A stretch of DNA of 11,822 bases from Desulfurococcales archaeon ex4484_204 (GTDB lineage Archaea > Thermoproteota > Thermoprotei_A > Sulfolobales > NBVN01). The position numbers and the translations under genes were made by a program. The stretch's first letter is position 1, and each line of letters opens with the position of its first letter. Below the pieces are notes generated by a model. That model was not told the DNA's origin, ran no database searches, and was given only the letters and a program-made list of their open reading frames with translations. Below are positions 1 to 5,435 of the stretch, one piece after another. The stretch is from positions 1 to 11,822 of the forward strand of contig NJEF01000016.1 in the NCBI GenBank assembly GCA_002255065.1. Direction: 5' to 3'.

Positions 1-636
1 AAGAAGAGGTTGCCCAACGACTACAAAGGTGAGTGGTTTGTACTGTTTAGCCATCCAGCAGATTTCACACCGGTGTGTACTACGGAGTTCGTAGCGTTTA
101 GTAAGAGGTATGAGGACTTTAAGAAGCTGAACACAGAATTAATAGGTTTAAGTGTTGATAGCACGTTTAGCCATATTAAGTGGATTGAGTGGATTAAGGA
201 GAAGTTCGGGGTTAAGGTACTATTCCCAATAATTGGAGACCCTCAGGGCTATGTTGCGAGGAAGCTCGGGATGCTACACGCTGAGTCAGCTACACACACA
301 GTTAGAGCAGTGTTTGTTGTGGATAGTGATGGAGTTATAAGAACTATACTCTACTACCCACTAAACCTCGGCAGACATGTTGACGAGATCTTGAGGATCG
401 TTAAGGCCCTTCAAATAAGCGATAGGCTCGGCAGGGCGATGCCGGCCAACTGGCCTAACAATGAGCTAATAGAGAGGGCAGTAATAGTGCCTCCAGCAGC
501 TACGGTACAGGAGGCGGAGGAGAGGTTAAAGAAGTATAAGTGCTACGACTGGTGGTTCTGCTATGAAGACGTAGTATCTAAGGAGGAAGTAGATGAGGTA
601 AGGAAGTTCCTTGAAAGAGCTTCTAAACCTAGATAA
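1..636 (+). CDS. Peroxiredoxin, archaeal Prx6-type thioredoxin peroxidase (5' end cut by window edge)
   Basis: The gene reduces hydrogen peroxide and organic peroxides in the cytoplasm, using thiol donors. The frame is open from base 1 (Lys-Lys-Arg-Leu...), so the true start lies to the left; by comparison with the roughly 250-residue archaeal enzymes, a few tens of N-terminal residues are missing. The TTG at base 10 is an internal leucine and not a start. The peroxidatic site is visible in HPADFTPVCTTEF (Cys about residue 26 of the partial protein). SATHTVRAVFVVD and LYYPLNLGRHVDEILR are typical of the Prx6 group. The C-terminal CYDWWFC keeps the two cysteines spaced as in the Aeropyrum pernix thioredoxin peroxidase, where one is the resolving cysteine. 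The stop is TAA. It lies 55 bp ahead of a flavodiiron gene on the same strand, consistent with a shared oxidative-stress role. Confidence 0.95.
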   Translation, partial: KKRLPNDYKGEWFVLFSHPADFTPVCTTEFVAFSKRYEDFKKLNTELIGLSVDSTFSHIKWIEWIKEKFGVKVLFPIIGDPQGYVARKLGMLHAESATHTVRAVFVVDSDGVIRTILYYPLNLGRHVDEILRIVKALQISDRLGRAMPANWPNNELIERAVIVPPAATVQEAEERLKKYKCYDWWFCYEDVVSKEEVDEVRKFLERASKPR

Positions 637-640
637 AACA

Positions 641-645
641 TTTTT
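641..645 (+). terminator. Oligo-T tract after the peroxiredoxin gene
   Basis: Five T residues lie four bases after the peroxiredoxin stop. Archaeal RNA polymerase commonly terminates at such tracts. The same AT-rich stretch could instead act as the TATA element of the following gene, about 47 bp upstream of its start. The sequence alone does not separate the two. Confidence 0.3.
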
Positions 646-691
646 AGCAAGCTAAGGCCATCTCTACCCCCTTTAAGAGTGGTGGCTCCTC

Positions 692-1903
692 TTGGTTAAA
701 ATTCGCGTAGATAAGGTTATGAAAGACCTGTACGTTCTAAGGATCGATGACGAAAAAACACGGTTCTTTGAGGCCTTATGGGACATACCCGAGGGTATAA
801 CTTACAATGCATACCTCCTCATATCAGAGAAGGTAGTGCTATTTGATACGTGGAAGCACACCTATGCCGAGGAGTTCGTGGGTGCTTTAAAGAGCGTCGT
901 AGAGCCTAGGGACATAGACTTCATAGAATTGCATCACCTTGAGCCGGACCATAGTGGTTCGCTACCTAAGGTATTAAAGGAAAATGGGTATCGAGCAGTA
1001 GTACTTGCTAACCCTCTAGCTAAGGGAATGATTAGCTCGTTTTACGGGATTACACCTAAGTTTAAGCCGATCAAGGATGGCGACACCTTAAATATTGGTA
1101 AACACACCTTGAAATTCATCTACGCCCCCTGGCTGCACTGGCCCGAAACGATGATGACTTACATAGAGGAGCTTAAAACCCTCCTAACCTGCGATGTTTT
1201 TGGAGGGTTCTCGATACCTCCCTCTCTTTATGACGATAGCGATGAAGTCGTAGCTAAGTACCTAGACCACGCCAGGAAGTACGTTGTAACTGTGGTTGGT
1301 CACTACAAGGACTTCATAGTTAAGGGCATTAACAAGCTAGATAAGCAAGGACTGGATATAGGGGTTATTGCACCATCTCATGGACTTATATGGAGGCATA
1401 AGCCTGGACTAATAAAAGAGAAGTACTTGAAGTGGGCACTAGGTAAGCCAGCAGAGGGTAAGGTCCTTGCAGTCTATAGCTCTATGTACGGCTTCATCGA
1501 GGAGGCAGTAGAGATATTCATTAACGAGCTCTCAAGGCTTGGAGTTAAGGTGAGGCTGTACAAGTTTAACGATGTAGAGAGGTCATCGATGGCCGATATA
1601 TTGAGTGATGCCGTTGACGCATCTGCTATAATACTGGGTGCAGCTACCTATGAAAACGATGTATTTCCGTACATGGACTACGTGGTCAGGGAGATAGTGT
1701 GGAAGGCATCGTTTAAGAAGCCCGCAATAATTATATCATCCTATGGCTGGAAGGGTGCTGCTGGGAGAAAGCTAGCGAAAGTACTTAGCGATGCCGGGTA
1801 TAAGGTACTAGACGTGGTTGAGTTCAGGGGATCCGCTAGGTACAACGATAGGGAGCTCATTAAGAAGTGCGTTAAGAAGCTCGTTAAGGAGCTCAGGGTA
1901 TAG
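692..1903 (+). CDS. Flavodiiron protein (FprA-type O2/NO reductase)
   Basis: This is a 403-residue class A flavodiiron protein with a metallo-beta-lactamase-like diiron domain (about 1-250) followed by a flavodoxin domain (about 256-400). It is a cytoplasmic enzyme that reduces O2 to water, or NO to N2O, and protects anaerobes. All diiron ligands can be read: H82-x-E84-x-D86-H87 in HHLEPDH, H149, D168 and H230. The FMN phosphate loop is around YSSMYGFIEEA. No C-terminal rubredoxin or flavin reductase domain is fused and no rubredoxin gene is in the window, so the electron donor is unknown; F420H2 or rubredoxin serve relatives. The start is a TTG with GGTGG about 6 nt upstream; upstream GTGs are out of frame. 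It is convergent with a superoxide reductase remnant and follows a peroxiredoxin, forming an oxygen-defence cluster. Confidence 0.94.
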   Translation: MVKIRVDKVMKDLYVLRIDDEKTRFFEALWDIPEGITYNAYLLISEKVVLFDTWKHTYAEEFVGALKSVVEPRDIDFIELHHLEPDHSGSLPKVLKENGYRAVVLANPLAKGMISSFYGITPKFKPIKDGDTLNIGKHTLKFIYAPWLHWPETMMTYIEELKTLLTCDVFGGFSIPPSLYDDSDEVVAKYLDHARKYVVTVVGHYKDFIVKGINKLDKQGLDIGVIAPSHGLIWRHKPGLIKEKYLKWALGKPAEGKVLAVYSSMYGFIEEAVEIFINELSRLGVKVRLYKFNDVERSSMADILSDAVDASAIILGAATYENDVFPYMDYVVREIVWKASFKKPAIIISSYGWKGAAGRKLAKVLSDAGYKVLDVVEFRGSARYNDRELIKKCVKKLVKELRV

Positions 1904-1918
1904 GTGAGTTAAAACTTG

Positions 1919-1923
1919 TTTTT
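1919..1923 (+). terminator. Oligo-T tract after the flavodiiron gene
   Basis: A T5 run lies 16 bp past the flavodiiron TAG stop, in the short space before the convergent superoxide reductase remnant. It is a plausible archaeal terminator. There is no supporting hairpin. Confidence 0.35.
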
Positions 1924-1926
1924 AGC

Positions 1927-2309
1927 TTAGCTCTCAATCTTTATCCTCTTTCTAGCCTCCCATAGCCCGTGGAGATTGCAGTACCCGATGGCGTGTATTA
2001 CGCTGCTCTTCCTAAGCCTTAGAGACATCCTTATACGAGGCTAGGTAGGTGTTAGGCTTACCGTTGCTAGGAGTATTGGGTTGAACTTCCTGCCCTCATC
2101 ATAAAAGTACAGCTCTACCCTCCTTATTGAGTGACCTAGAGTGTTTGGGTGGGGACCTATCTCCACCTCCAGGTGAACTCCTTATTCGCCTTAACCTTAT
2201 CTGGTGCCTTAATCTTAGGTGTGTGGGCCTCTACCTTACTTGTAGTTACACCCCGAGCGGTTTCAGGCTGAATATTAAGCTCTTAAACTCCCTTAAGCTA
2301 AGTCCCCAT
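1927..2309 (-). pseudogene. Superoxide reductase (neelaredoxin/desulfoferrodoxin family), disrupted
   Basis: Read on the minus strand, this stretch encodes a one-iron superoxide reductase in pieces. Segment 1 (about 2279-2175) reads PETARG...SKVEAHTPKIKAP...ANKEF. A one-base shift near 2175 leads into segment 2 (about 2174-2044), LEVEIGPHPNTLGHSIRR...YFYDEG. An in-frame TAG (2043-2041) then precedes segment 3, SSVIHAIGYCNLHGLWEA, ending with TAA. All five iron ligands survive: His 2225-2223, 2151-2149 and 2133-2131, Cys 1980-1978, His 1971-1969. The lysine usually before the first His is Ala. The N-terminus is also broken: the ATG at 2309 meets a TAG after three codons. Intact relatives reduce superoxide to peroxide in the cytoplasm. 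The lesions suggest a young pseudogene; assembly errors are the main alternative. Confidence 0.88.
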
Positions 2310-2329
2310 CTTAAGGTACTGAGCGCTGG

Positions 2330-2337
2330 AATATAAG
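2330..2337 (-). promoter_or_regulatory. TATA box of the superoxide reductase remnant
   Basis: The minus strand reads CTTATATT about 24 bp upstream of the ATG at 2309. This is right for a leaderless or nearly leaderless archaeal transcript, so the promoter appears to have outlived the reading frame. Confidence 0.5.
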
Positions 2338-2367
2338 CGTGAACTGCGGATGCTTTACCTTAAGTAA

Positions 2368-2387
2368 ATTAACTCCTTGTAGTTAAT
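2368..2387. repeat. Perfect 7-bp inverted repeat, ATTAACT-N6-AGTTAAT
   Basis: A perfect 7-bp inverted repeat with a 6-nt spacer lies between the end of the Lrp/AsnC gene and the TATA box of the superoxide reductase remnant, about 30 bp upstream of that TATA box. It could be an operator, for example for the adjacent Lrp-type regulator, or a weak 3' hairpin of the regulator's mRNA. The arms are AT-rich, so chance is possible. Confidence 0.4.
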
Positions 2388-2424
2388 CATGTGTAGTGCA
2401 TGTGAATTAGTTACGTTTAGGGCT

Positions 2425-2850
2425 CTATTCCTTAATAATGTCTAGCACTATTGCGGGACATACCTTCTTAACCCCTGGAAGTTTAGCTATTTCGTTGTGG
2501 ATTCTCGCTAGTTCTTCGCTGTCAGTAGCCCATATGACCGCTATTAATGAGTGATCCCCTGATGTTAGGGCTAGGTACTTAACGTAGTCCTTCCCGTTCA
2601 AGAACGAAATCACGTTAAATATGTGTTCAGGCTCTATATCTATGCCTGTTACTGACACCGAGTTATAGCCTAACTTTCTAAAATCTACCACCACTGTGTA
2701 CTTCTTAATAACGCCTAGCTGCTCGAGCTTCCTAATCCTCTTAATGACAGCGACATCGCTAATCCCTACTACACGTGAGATCTCGCTATAGGGCGCTCTA
2801 GAGTTATCCTTTAGTAATCTCAATATTTTCTTATCTTTCTCATCAAGCAT
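2425..2850 (-). CDS. Lrp/AsnC family transcriptional regulator
   Basis: This 141-residue protein has the standard Lrp/AsnC layout. The N-terminal winged helix-turn-helix (about 3-55) opens with LDEKDKKILRLLKDNSRAPY, and its recognition helix lies around GISDVAVIKRIRKLEQLGVI. A linker beta strand, YTVVVDFRKLGY, follows, then an effector-binding and oligomerisation RAM domain (about 65-141) ending in LPGVKKVCPAIVLDII. Such proteins bind DNA as dimers or octamers and often sense amino acids; the ligand here is unknown. The start is ATG with a purine-rich GGGATAGG upstream. The gene lies 77 bp downstream of a small gene on the same strand. The 8-bp palindrome ATACGTAT in that gap (2908-2915) may be an autoregulatory site. 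The superoxide reductase remnant is next downstream. Confidence 0.93.
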   Translation of the reverse strand: MLDEKDKKILRLLKDNSRAPYSEISRVVGISDVAVIKRIRKLEQLGVIKKYTVVVDFRKLGYNSVSVTGIDIEPEHIFNVISFLNGKDYVKYLALTSGDHSLIAVIWATDSEELARIHNEIAKLPGVKKVCPAIVLDIIKE

Positions 2851-2907
2851 AGCCTATCCCAAGCCCGGGGCTTGCTCACCCATTGAAGACCCTTCCTATC
2901 GTTTAGT

Positions 2908-2915
2908 ATACGTAT
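2908..2915. promoter_or_regulatory. Palindrome ATACGTAT upstream of the Lrp/AsnC gene
   Basis: A perfect 8-bp palindrome sits in a TA-rich stretch (GGATACGTATACTAAAC on the minus strand) about 60 bp upstream of the regulator's ATG. The position fits a promoter or autoregulatory operator. The element is short, so this is tentative. Confidence 0.3.
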
Positions 2916-2927
2916 CCGTAGTTAAAG

Positions 2928-3224
2928 TTACCTTATACTAATATGCTTTATTTTAAATATGCCTAAGCGGAACTCCTCCTGCAGATCGCTCGGTTCAATA
3001 ACCTTCTCCAGCTCCGCGTCAACCCCTAAACTCTCTAACATATATTTAAAATCCTCAACCCAGTCGTTTATACCGCGTGTCCTACAGGAAGAGCCGGAGA
3101 ACCTCACTGTTAAGGTACCGCTATCTAGCTTTACTAACTCAGCGTGTGCTTCCGGGGAGTGATACCTGTTATAGAGCTCTACAGCTACCTTAACCTTACC
3201 CTTAAGCATATCGAACGGACTCAA
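2928..3224 (-). CDS. Conserved-looking small protein of unknown function
   Basis: I do not recognise this 98-residue protein. It is charged, soluble and has no membrane segment. The most distinctive stretch is VRFSGSSCRTRGINDWVEDF (about 40-59), with a single cysteine in a glycine-rich turn followed by an acidic/aromatic helix; the rest looks like a small alpha/beta fold. The longest start is TTG at 3224, placed about 26 bp from a TATA-like CTATTTAAGG and so suited to a leaderless transcript. An ATG five codons in (3209) would give 93 residues and is equally possible. It lies upstream of the Lrp/AsnC gene on the same strand and may share its transcript. A smaller open frame on the opposite strand is a shadow of this one. 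Confidence 0.7.
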   Translation of the reverse strand: MSPFDMLKGKVKVAVELYNRYHSPEAHAELVKLDSGTLTVRFSGSSCRTRGINDWVEDFKYMLESLGVDAELEKVIEPSDLQEEFRLGIFKIKHISIR

Positions 3225-3245
3225 ACACGCTCACTCTACTCTGAA

Positions 3246-3255
3246 CCTTAAATAG
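3246..3255 (-). promoter_or_regulatory. TATA box of the small unknown gene
   Basis: The minus strand reads CTATTTAAGG, centred about 26 bp upstream of the TTG at 3224. This spacing is typical of a leaderless archaeal promoter and favours the TTG start. Confidence 0.45.
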
Positions 3256-3302
3256 TCTAATTAACTGTACTACACCCTCTGAAGTACTTAACTATACCAC
3301 CT

Positions 3303-3318
3303 GGAAAGCATATATTTC
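3303..3318 (+). promoter_or_regulatory. BRE/TATA promoter of the small membrane protein gene
   Basis: GGAAAG followed by CATATATTTC resembles an archaeal BRE plus TATA box. Transcription would start near 3340, leaving a leader of about 25 nt before the ATG at 3365. Confidence 0.55.
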
Positions 3319-3364
3319 GTGTAGCACTTCTAGTAGTGATGATGATAAGAGGGTCTAGTGATCG

Positions 3365-3829
3365 ATGAGCGCAGCCGGAAGTCCTGAAACCAAGGTAGGG
3401 ACGGTCTGGCTTACTAGGAAGTTCATCCTTAAGTTAGCTACGTCAATATTGATATACGCTGTGATATTTCTGTTGATATCCTACATGTTAGGGAGCAGCA
3501 CAGCATCCAGGTTTAGAGCGTCAACCGACGCGGTAATCGCTTCCACAGGCTTCTTAACCCTTATAATAGTCTTATCAGCTCACTTTACGTTGAGAAGCTC
3601 AATAACAATGTTCCTTCTAGCTATCGCTTCGATCGTATCGGTAACAACGTATTACGTGTACTTAGCACGTGTAATCACGCTAAGAAATCTAGCGTTCTCT
3701 GTAACCCCTCTCATAGATGTGTTAGTAGGTAAGCATGGAGGAGCTTTCAGCATTGATCTAGGTCAGATAGCATTACTCATACTCATAATCCTCACGCTGA
3801 GGCTTATATTGAGGCATAGGAAAACGTAG
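3365..3829 (+). CDS. Small integral membrane protein, unknown function
   Basis: I cannot place this 154-residue protein in a named family. Four hydrophobic segments are visible at about 20-42, 56-74, 78-101 and 131-150. They are separated by basic turns (WLTRKF, TLRSS, LARVITLR), and a basic tail, RLILRHRKT, follows the last one. The short polar N-terminus and basic ends suggest that both termini are cytoplasmic. There are no obvious catalytic motifs, cysteines or cofactor sites. The ATG start is preceded by a recognisable BRE/TATA element. The gene is divergent from the small unknown gene to its left and is followed by the tRNA-Glu promoter, so it is probably transcribed alone. An archaeal DUF-type membrane family is likely, but I cannot say which. 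Confidence 0.75.
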   Translation: MSAAGSPETKVGTVWLTRKFILKLATSILIYAVIFLLISYMLGSSTASRFRASTDAVIASTGFLTLIIVLSAHFTLRSSITMFLLAIASIVSVTTYYVYLARVITLRNLAFSVTPLIDVLVGKHGGAFSIDLGQIALLILIILTLRLILRHRKT

Positions 3830-3871
3830 CTATAACCTACTCTTAAGAGCTAGGACCCCAACGACTTAACG

Positions 3872-3879
3872 CTTTTAAG
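3872..3879 (+). promoter_or_regulatory. TATA box of the tRNA-Glu gene
   Basis: CTTTTAAG is centred about 29 bp upstream of the mature tRNA 5' end, as expected for an archaeal tRNA promoter with almost no leader. Confidence 0.6.
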
Positions 3880-3904
3880 CCTCACAATCTCTAACCCATT
3901 GGAT

Positions 3905-4005
3905 GCCGCGGTAGTATAGCCAGGCCAAGTATACGGGCCTCTCGAGCAGGTAGGGCCCTGCGTGGGTAGCCCGTGACCCGGGTTCAAATCCCGGCCGCGG
4001 CACCA
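3905..4005 (+). tRNA. tRNA-Glu (anticodon CTC) with a 23-nt intron and encoded CCA
   Basis: The acceptor stem GCCGCGG/CCGCGGC (3905-3911 with 3995-4001) is perfect. The D arm uses 3914-3917 with 3929-3932, including two G-U pairs. The anticodon stem CGGGC/GCCCG (3934-3938 with 3969-3973) and the T arm CCGGG-TTCAAAT-CCCGG (3978-3994) are also perfect. The anticodon CTC is at 3941-3943, the discriminator base is A4002 and CCA is encoded at 4003-4005. The anticodon loop is interrupted after position 37 by 23 nt (3945-3967); removing it gives the standard loop CTCTCGA. Mature length is 75 nt plus CCA. The convergent nep1 gene ends only 16 bp downstream. Confidence 0.95.
3945..3967 (+). other. tRNA intron at canonical position 37/38
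   Basis: This 23-nt insert contains its own hairpin, GCAGG-TAGGGC-CCTGC (3946-3961). The AGC at its left end repeats at the exon junction, so the cut can slide by up to three bases without changing the mature tRNA. The flanks allow a bulge-helix-bulge: three-base bulges CGA (3943-3945) and GTA (3966-3968) around a four-base helix. That central helix is weak (C-G, two U-G pairs and one C/U mismatch). The tRNA splicing endonuclease should remove it. Confidence 0.85.
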
Positions 4006-4021
4006 CAACCAAGTAAAGGAT

Positions 4022-4708
4022 TTAGAGGAGTATCTTCAAGTGTTTTTCACACGTAGATATAATCCTTGACACAACAACCCAGGCATCTAAGGGCTTAGGG
4101 TATATCGAGTATACGTACTTAGCGTGGGCTAAAACCTCTTCATTAAAGTCCCCGTGCGGGAAGCCGCCGACAACTACCGGGAGCCCTTCATCTAGCGCCT
4201 TAACGCATATATCGCTAAGCCTAGCTAGCTCCCCCCTCTCGCTTAATGCTATGACCCCCTCAACACCTAGTTCCTCAATTAAGGATGTAAAGCTCATCGA
4301 TACAGCCGTCATTAAAGGCTCCTCGCTGTTAGGGGGTACCCTGCCCTCCTTAAGGAGCTGTTCCATCAGACCTATAAACCTATTGTAATTCCTCGGCACC
4401 CTAGTCAGTGGGTTAATACGTATTACGTAGTCGGAGATCGTGTGTATGTATATGTGTAGCCTACCCTCAATGTTAAGTGGCGAGGATAGGGCTTCAAGAA
4501 GGACTACGTGAACTATGTCGGGTCTACCCCTCTTATGCCTTTGCCTAAGTCTCCTCATCGCCTGGTAGTGTAGGGATACGTCAAGTACTAAATCGCTGGG
4601 CCTCTTCCCCCTCCTCCTAGCAGTTTTAAGTACTGATGGGTGGCTAGCTATAGCGTTGGGGACGAGCTCGAGGGAGGATTCCGCAAGTATTAAGCTTAAT
4701 ACTCTCAA
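4022..4708 (-). CDS. nep1: Ribosome biogenesis protein Nep1 (Emg1), rRNA pseudouridine N1-methyltransferase
   Basis: Nep1 is a dimeric SPOUT-class methyltransferase that methylates N1 of a pseudouridine in small-subunit rRNA and assists 30S assembly. The 228-residue length is normal for archaea. Family signatures are easy to read: LVLDVSLHYQAM (about 40-51), RGRPDIVHVVLLEALSSPLN (60-79), the IYIHT strand, VPRNYNRFIGLMEQLL (104-119) and the SAM-binding knot region VVVGGFPHGDF (178-188), with an Ala-Trp-Val-Val helix near the end. The start is TTG at 4708; a TATA-like CTTTTTATA (4737-4745 on the minus strand) lies about 32 bp upstream, inside the divergent rpr2 gene. The first codons carry an 18-bp palindrome. 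The 3' end converges on tRNA-Glu. Confidence 0.95.
   Translation of the reverse strand: MRVLSLILAESSLELVPNAIASHPSVLKTARRRGKRPSDLVLDVSLHYQAMRRLRQRHKRGRPDIVHVVLLEALSSPLNIEGRLHIYIHTISDYVIRINPLTRVPRNYNRFIGLMEQLLKEGRVPPNSEEPLMTAVSMSFTSLIEELGVEGVIALSERGELARLSDICVKALDEGLPVVVGGFPHGDFNEEVLAHAKYVYSIYPKPLDAWVVVSRIISTCEKHLKILL
4686..4703. repeat. Perfect 18-bp palindrome AGTATTAAG/CTTAATACT
   Basis: The 18 bases are their own exact reverse complement. They cover codons 2-8 of nep1 and are centred about 30 bp upstream of the likely GTG start of the divergent rpr2 gene, where its TATA box should be. This could be an operator serving both genes or a symmetric promoter element. Confidence 0.6.
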
Positions 4709-4724
4709 CTTAATCCCTAAGTAT

Positions 4725-5051
4725 GTGAGGAGAGGGTATAAAAAGAGGGTTAAGGACCTAGCGCTTCAAAGGGCTAGGTTGCTATACCTAAACGCGGTTA
4801 GTGAGGTTAGAGAGGGCGAGATTGATAGGGGTAGGGACCACGTAAAGCTCGCGCTAAGATTGCTGGAAAAGGCGAACGCTAAAAAACCTCCATACCTAAG
4901 GAGGTGGGTGTGTAAGAACTGCTACGCCCCCCTCATCCCAGGCCTAACCGTAACGGTTCGTGTAAAGGGTGACAGGAAATACGTTATTATAGCTAAGAAG
5001 TGCTTACTATGTGGGTGGGTGAGTAGGGTACGATGCGTGAGAAGAAGATAA
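4725..5051 (+). CDS. RNase P protein component 4 (Rpr2/Rpp21 family)
   Basis: This is a protein subunit of archaeal ribonuclease P, which matures tRNA 5' ends. The N-terminal half is basic and helical (RRGYKKRVKDLALQRARLLY, then an Ala/Arg/Glu-rich helix pair). The C-terminal half is a zinc ribbon with CKNC (Cys 63 and 66) and CLLC (Cys 93 and 96). The frame stays open back to a TTG at 4656, but that would overlap nep1 on the other strand by 53 bp. The GTG at 4725 gives a 108-residue protein that starts where relatives start, so I prefer it. No Shine-Dalgarno precedes it, so the mRNA is probably leaderless. It overlaps the following yhbY-like gene by 19 bp, indicating one operon. Confidence 0.88.
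   Translation: MRRGYKKRVKDLALQRARLLYLNAVSEVREGEIDRGRDHVKLALRLLEKANAKKPPYLRRWVCKNCYAPLIPGLTVTVRVKGDRKYVIIAKKCLLCGWVSRVRCVRRR
4737..4745 (-). promoter_or_regulatory. TATA box of nep1, inside rpr2 coding sequence
   Basis: The minus strand reads CTTTTTATA, about 32 bp upstream of the nep1 TTG. It overlaps rpr2 codons 5-7 (GGG TAT AAA AAG region), so the two genes share sequence between promoter and coding roles. Confidence 0.5.
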
Positions 5052-5302
5052 GGAAGGTGCTACACGAACGCCCCCTTATAAGGATCGGTAAGGCTGGTAT
5101 AACTGAAGGATTGCTTAGTGAGGTGGGTAGGCAACTAAGGATTAAAGGCCTCGTTAAAGTTAAGGTACTTAGATCCTTCATGAGGAGCTATAATAGGGGG
5201 GCAGAGGATGTAGCGGCAGAGGTGGCGAGGGCTACGAGGGCGGAGGTAATAGATGTGAGGGGACACGTATTTGTATTAAGGAGGGTTAAGAAGGCAGGTT
5301 AA
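5033..5302 (+). CDS. CRM-domain (YhbY-like) RNA-binding protein
   Basis: The 89 residues are essentially one CRM domain: a basic N-terminal helix, then the RNA-binding loop LIRIGKAGITEGLLSEVGRQ (about 15-34), the strand LIKGLVKVKVL-like stretch (GLVKVKVLRSF), an acidic/alanine-rich helix (DVAAEVARATRA) and a final strand, GHVFVLRR. Bacterial YhbY binds the pre-50S ribosome, and CRM proteins in general bind structured RNA. Archaeal homologues often sit next to the RNase P Rpr2 gene, as here. The ATG is preceded by GGGTGAG (5017-5023) and overlaps the rpr2 3' end by 19 bp, implying translational coupling. The 133 bp downstream hold no gene and no clear terminator. Confidence 0.9.
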   Translation: MREKKIRKVLHERPLIRIGKAGITEGLLSEVGRQLRIKGLVKVKVLRSFMRSYNRGAEDVAAEVARATRAEVIDVRGHVFVLRRVKKAG

Positions 5303-5435
5303 CCGGGTTAGTGATGTAGCTGTACCTAAGATAGAAAAGTGGTGTTCATTCGTGTTAAGACCTTACCAGCTTAGGGTTCCACGTCTATACCTTAGTTAAC
5401 AATAGCGGTGTAAGAATAGCGATGAAGAGCTAGCT
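5303..5435. other. Gene-free gap between convergent yhbY-like and dehydrogenase genes
   Basis: I see no coding potential, RNA gene, hairpin or oligo-T tract of note in this 133-bp convergent spacer. Confidence 0.5.

Noticed and set aside
2041..2043. In-frame TAG in the superoxide reductase as a pyrrolysine or other recoded codon
   Set aside because: The gene also carries a frameshift and a broken N-terminus, and TAG serves as the ordinary stop of several genes here (flavodiiron, Lrp, membrane protein, cyclase).
2127..2336. A 69-codon open frame on the plus strand
   Set aside because: It lies opposite the superoxide reductase remnant, whose minus-strand segments give clear family motifs. The plus-strand product resembles nothing.
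3335..3387. Possible C/D box guide RNA (GTGATGA at 3335 and CTGA near 3384)
   Set aside because: There is no convincing D'/C' pair or terminal stem, and it overlaps the leader and first codons of the membrane protein gene. Short boxes like these occur by chance.
4656..4724. Upstream TTG start for the RNase P subunit
   Set aside because: It would add 23 residues that relatives lack and overlap nep1 by 53 bp on the opposite strand. The GTG at 4725 fits the family better.
4993..5181. Minus-strand open frame opposite rpr2/yhbY
   Set aside because: It is a shadow of two well-supported overlapping genes, with low-complexity content.
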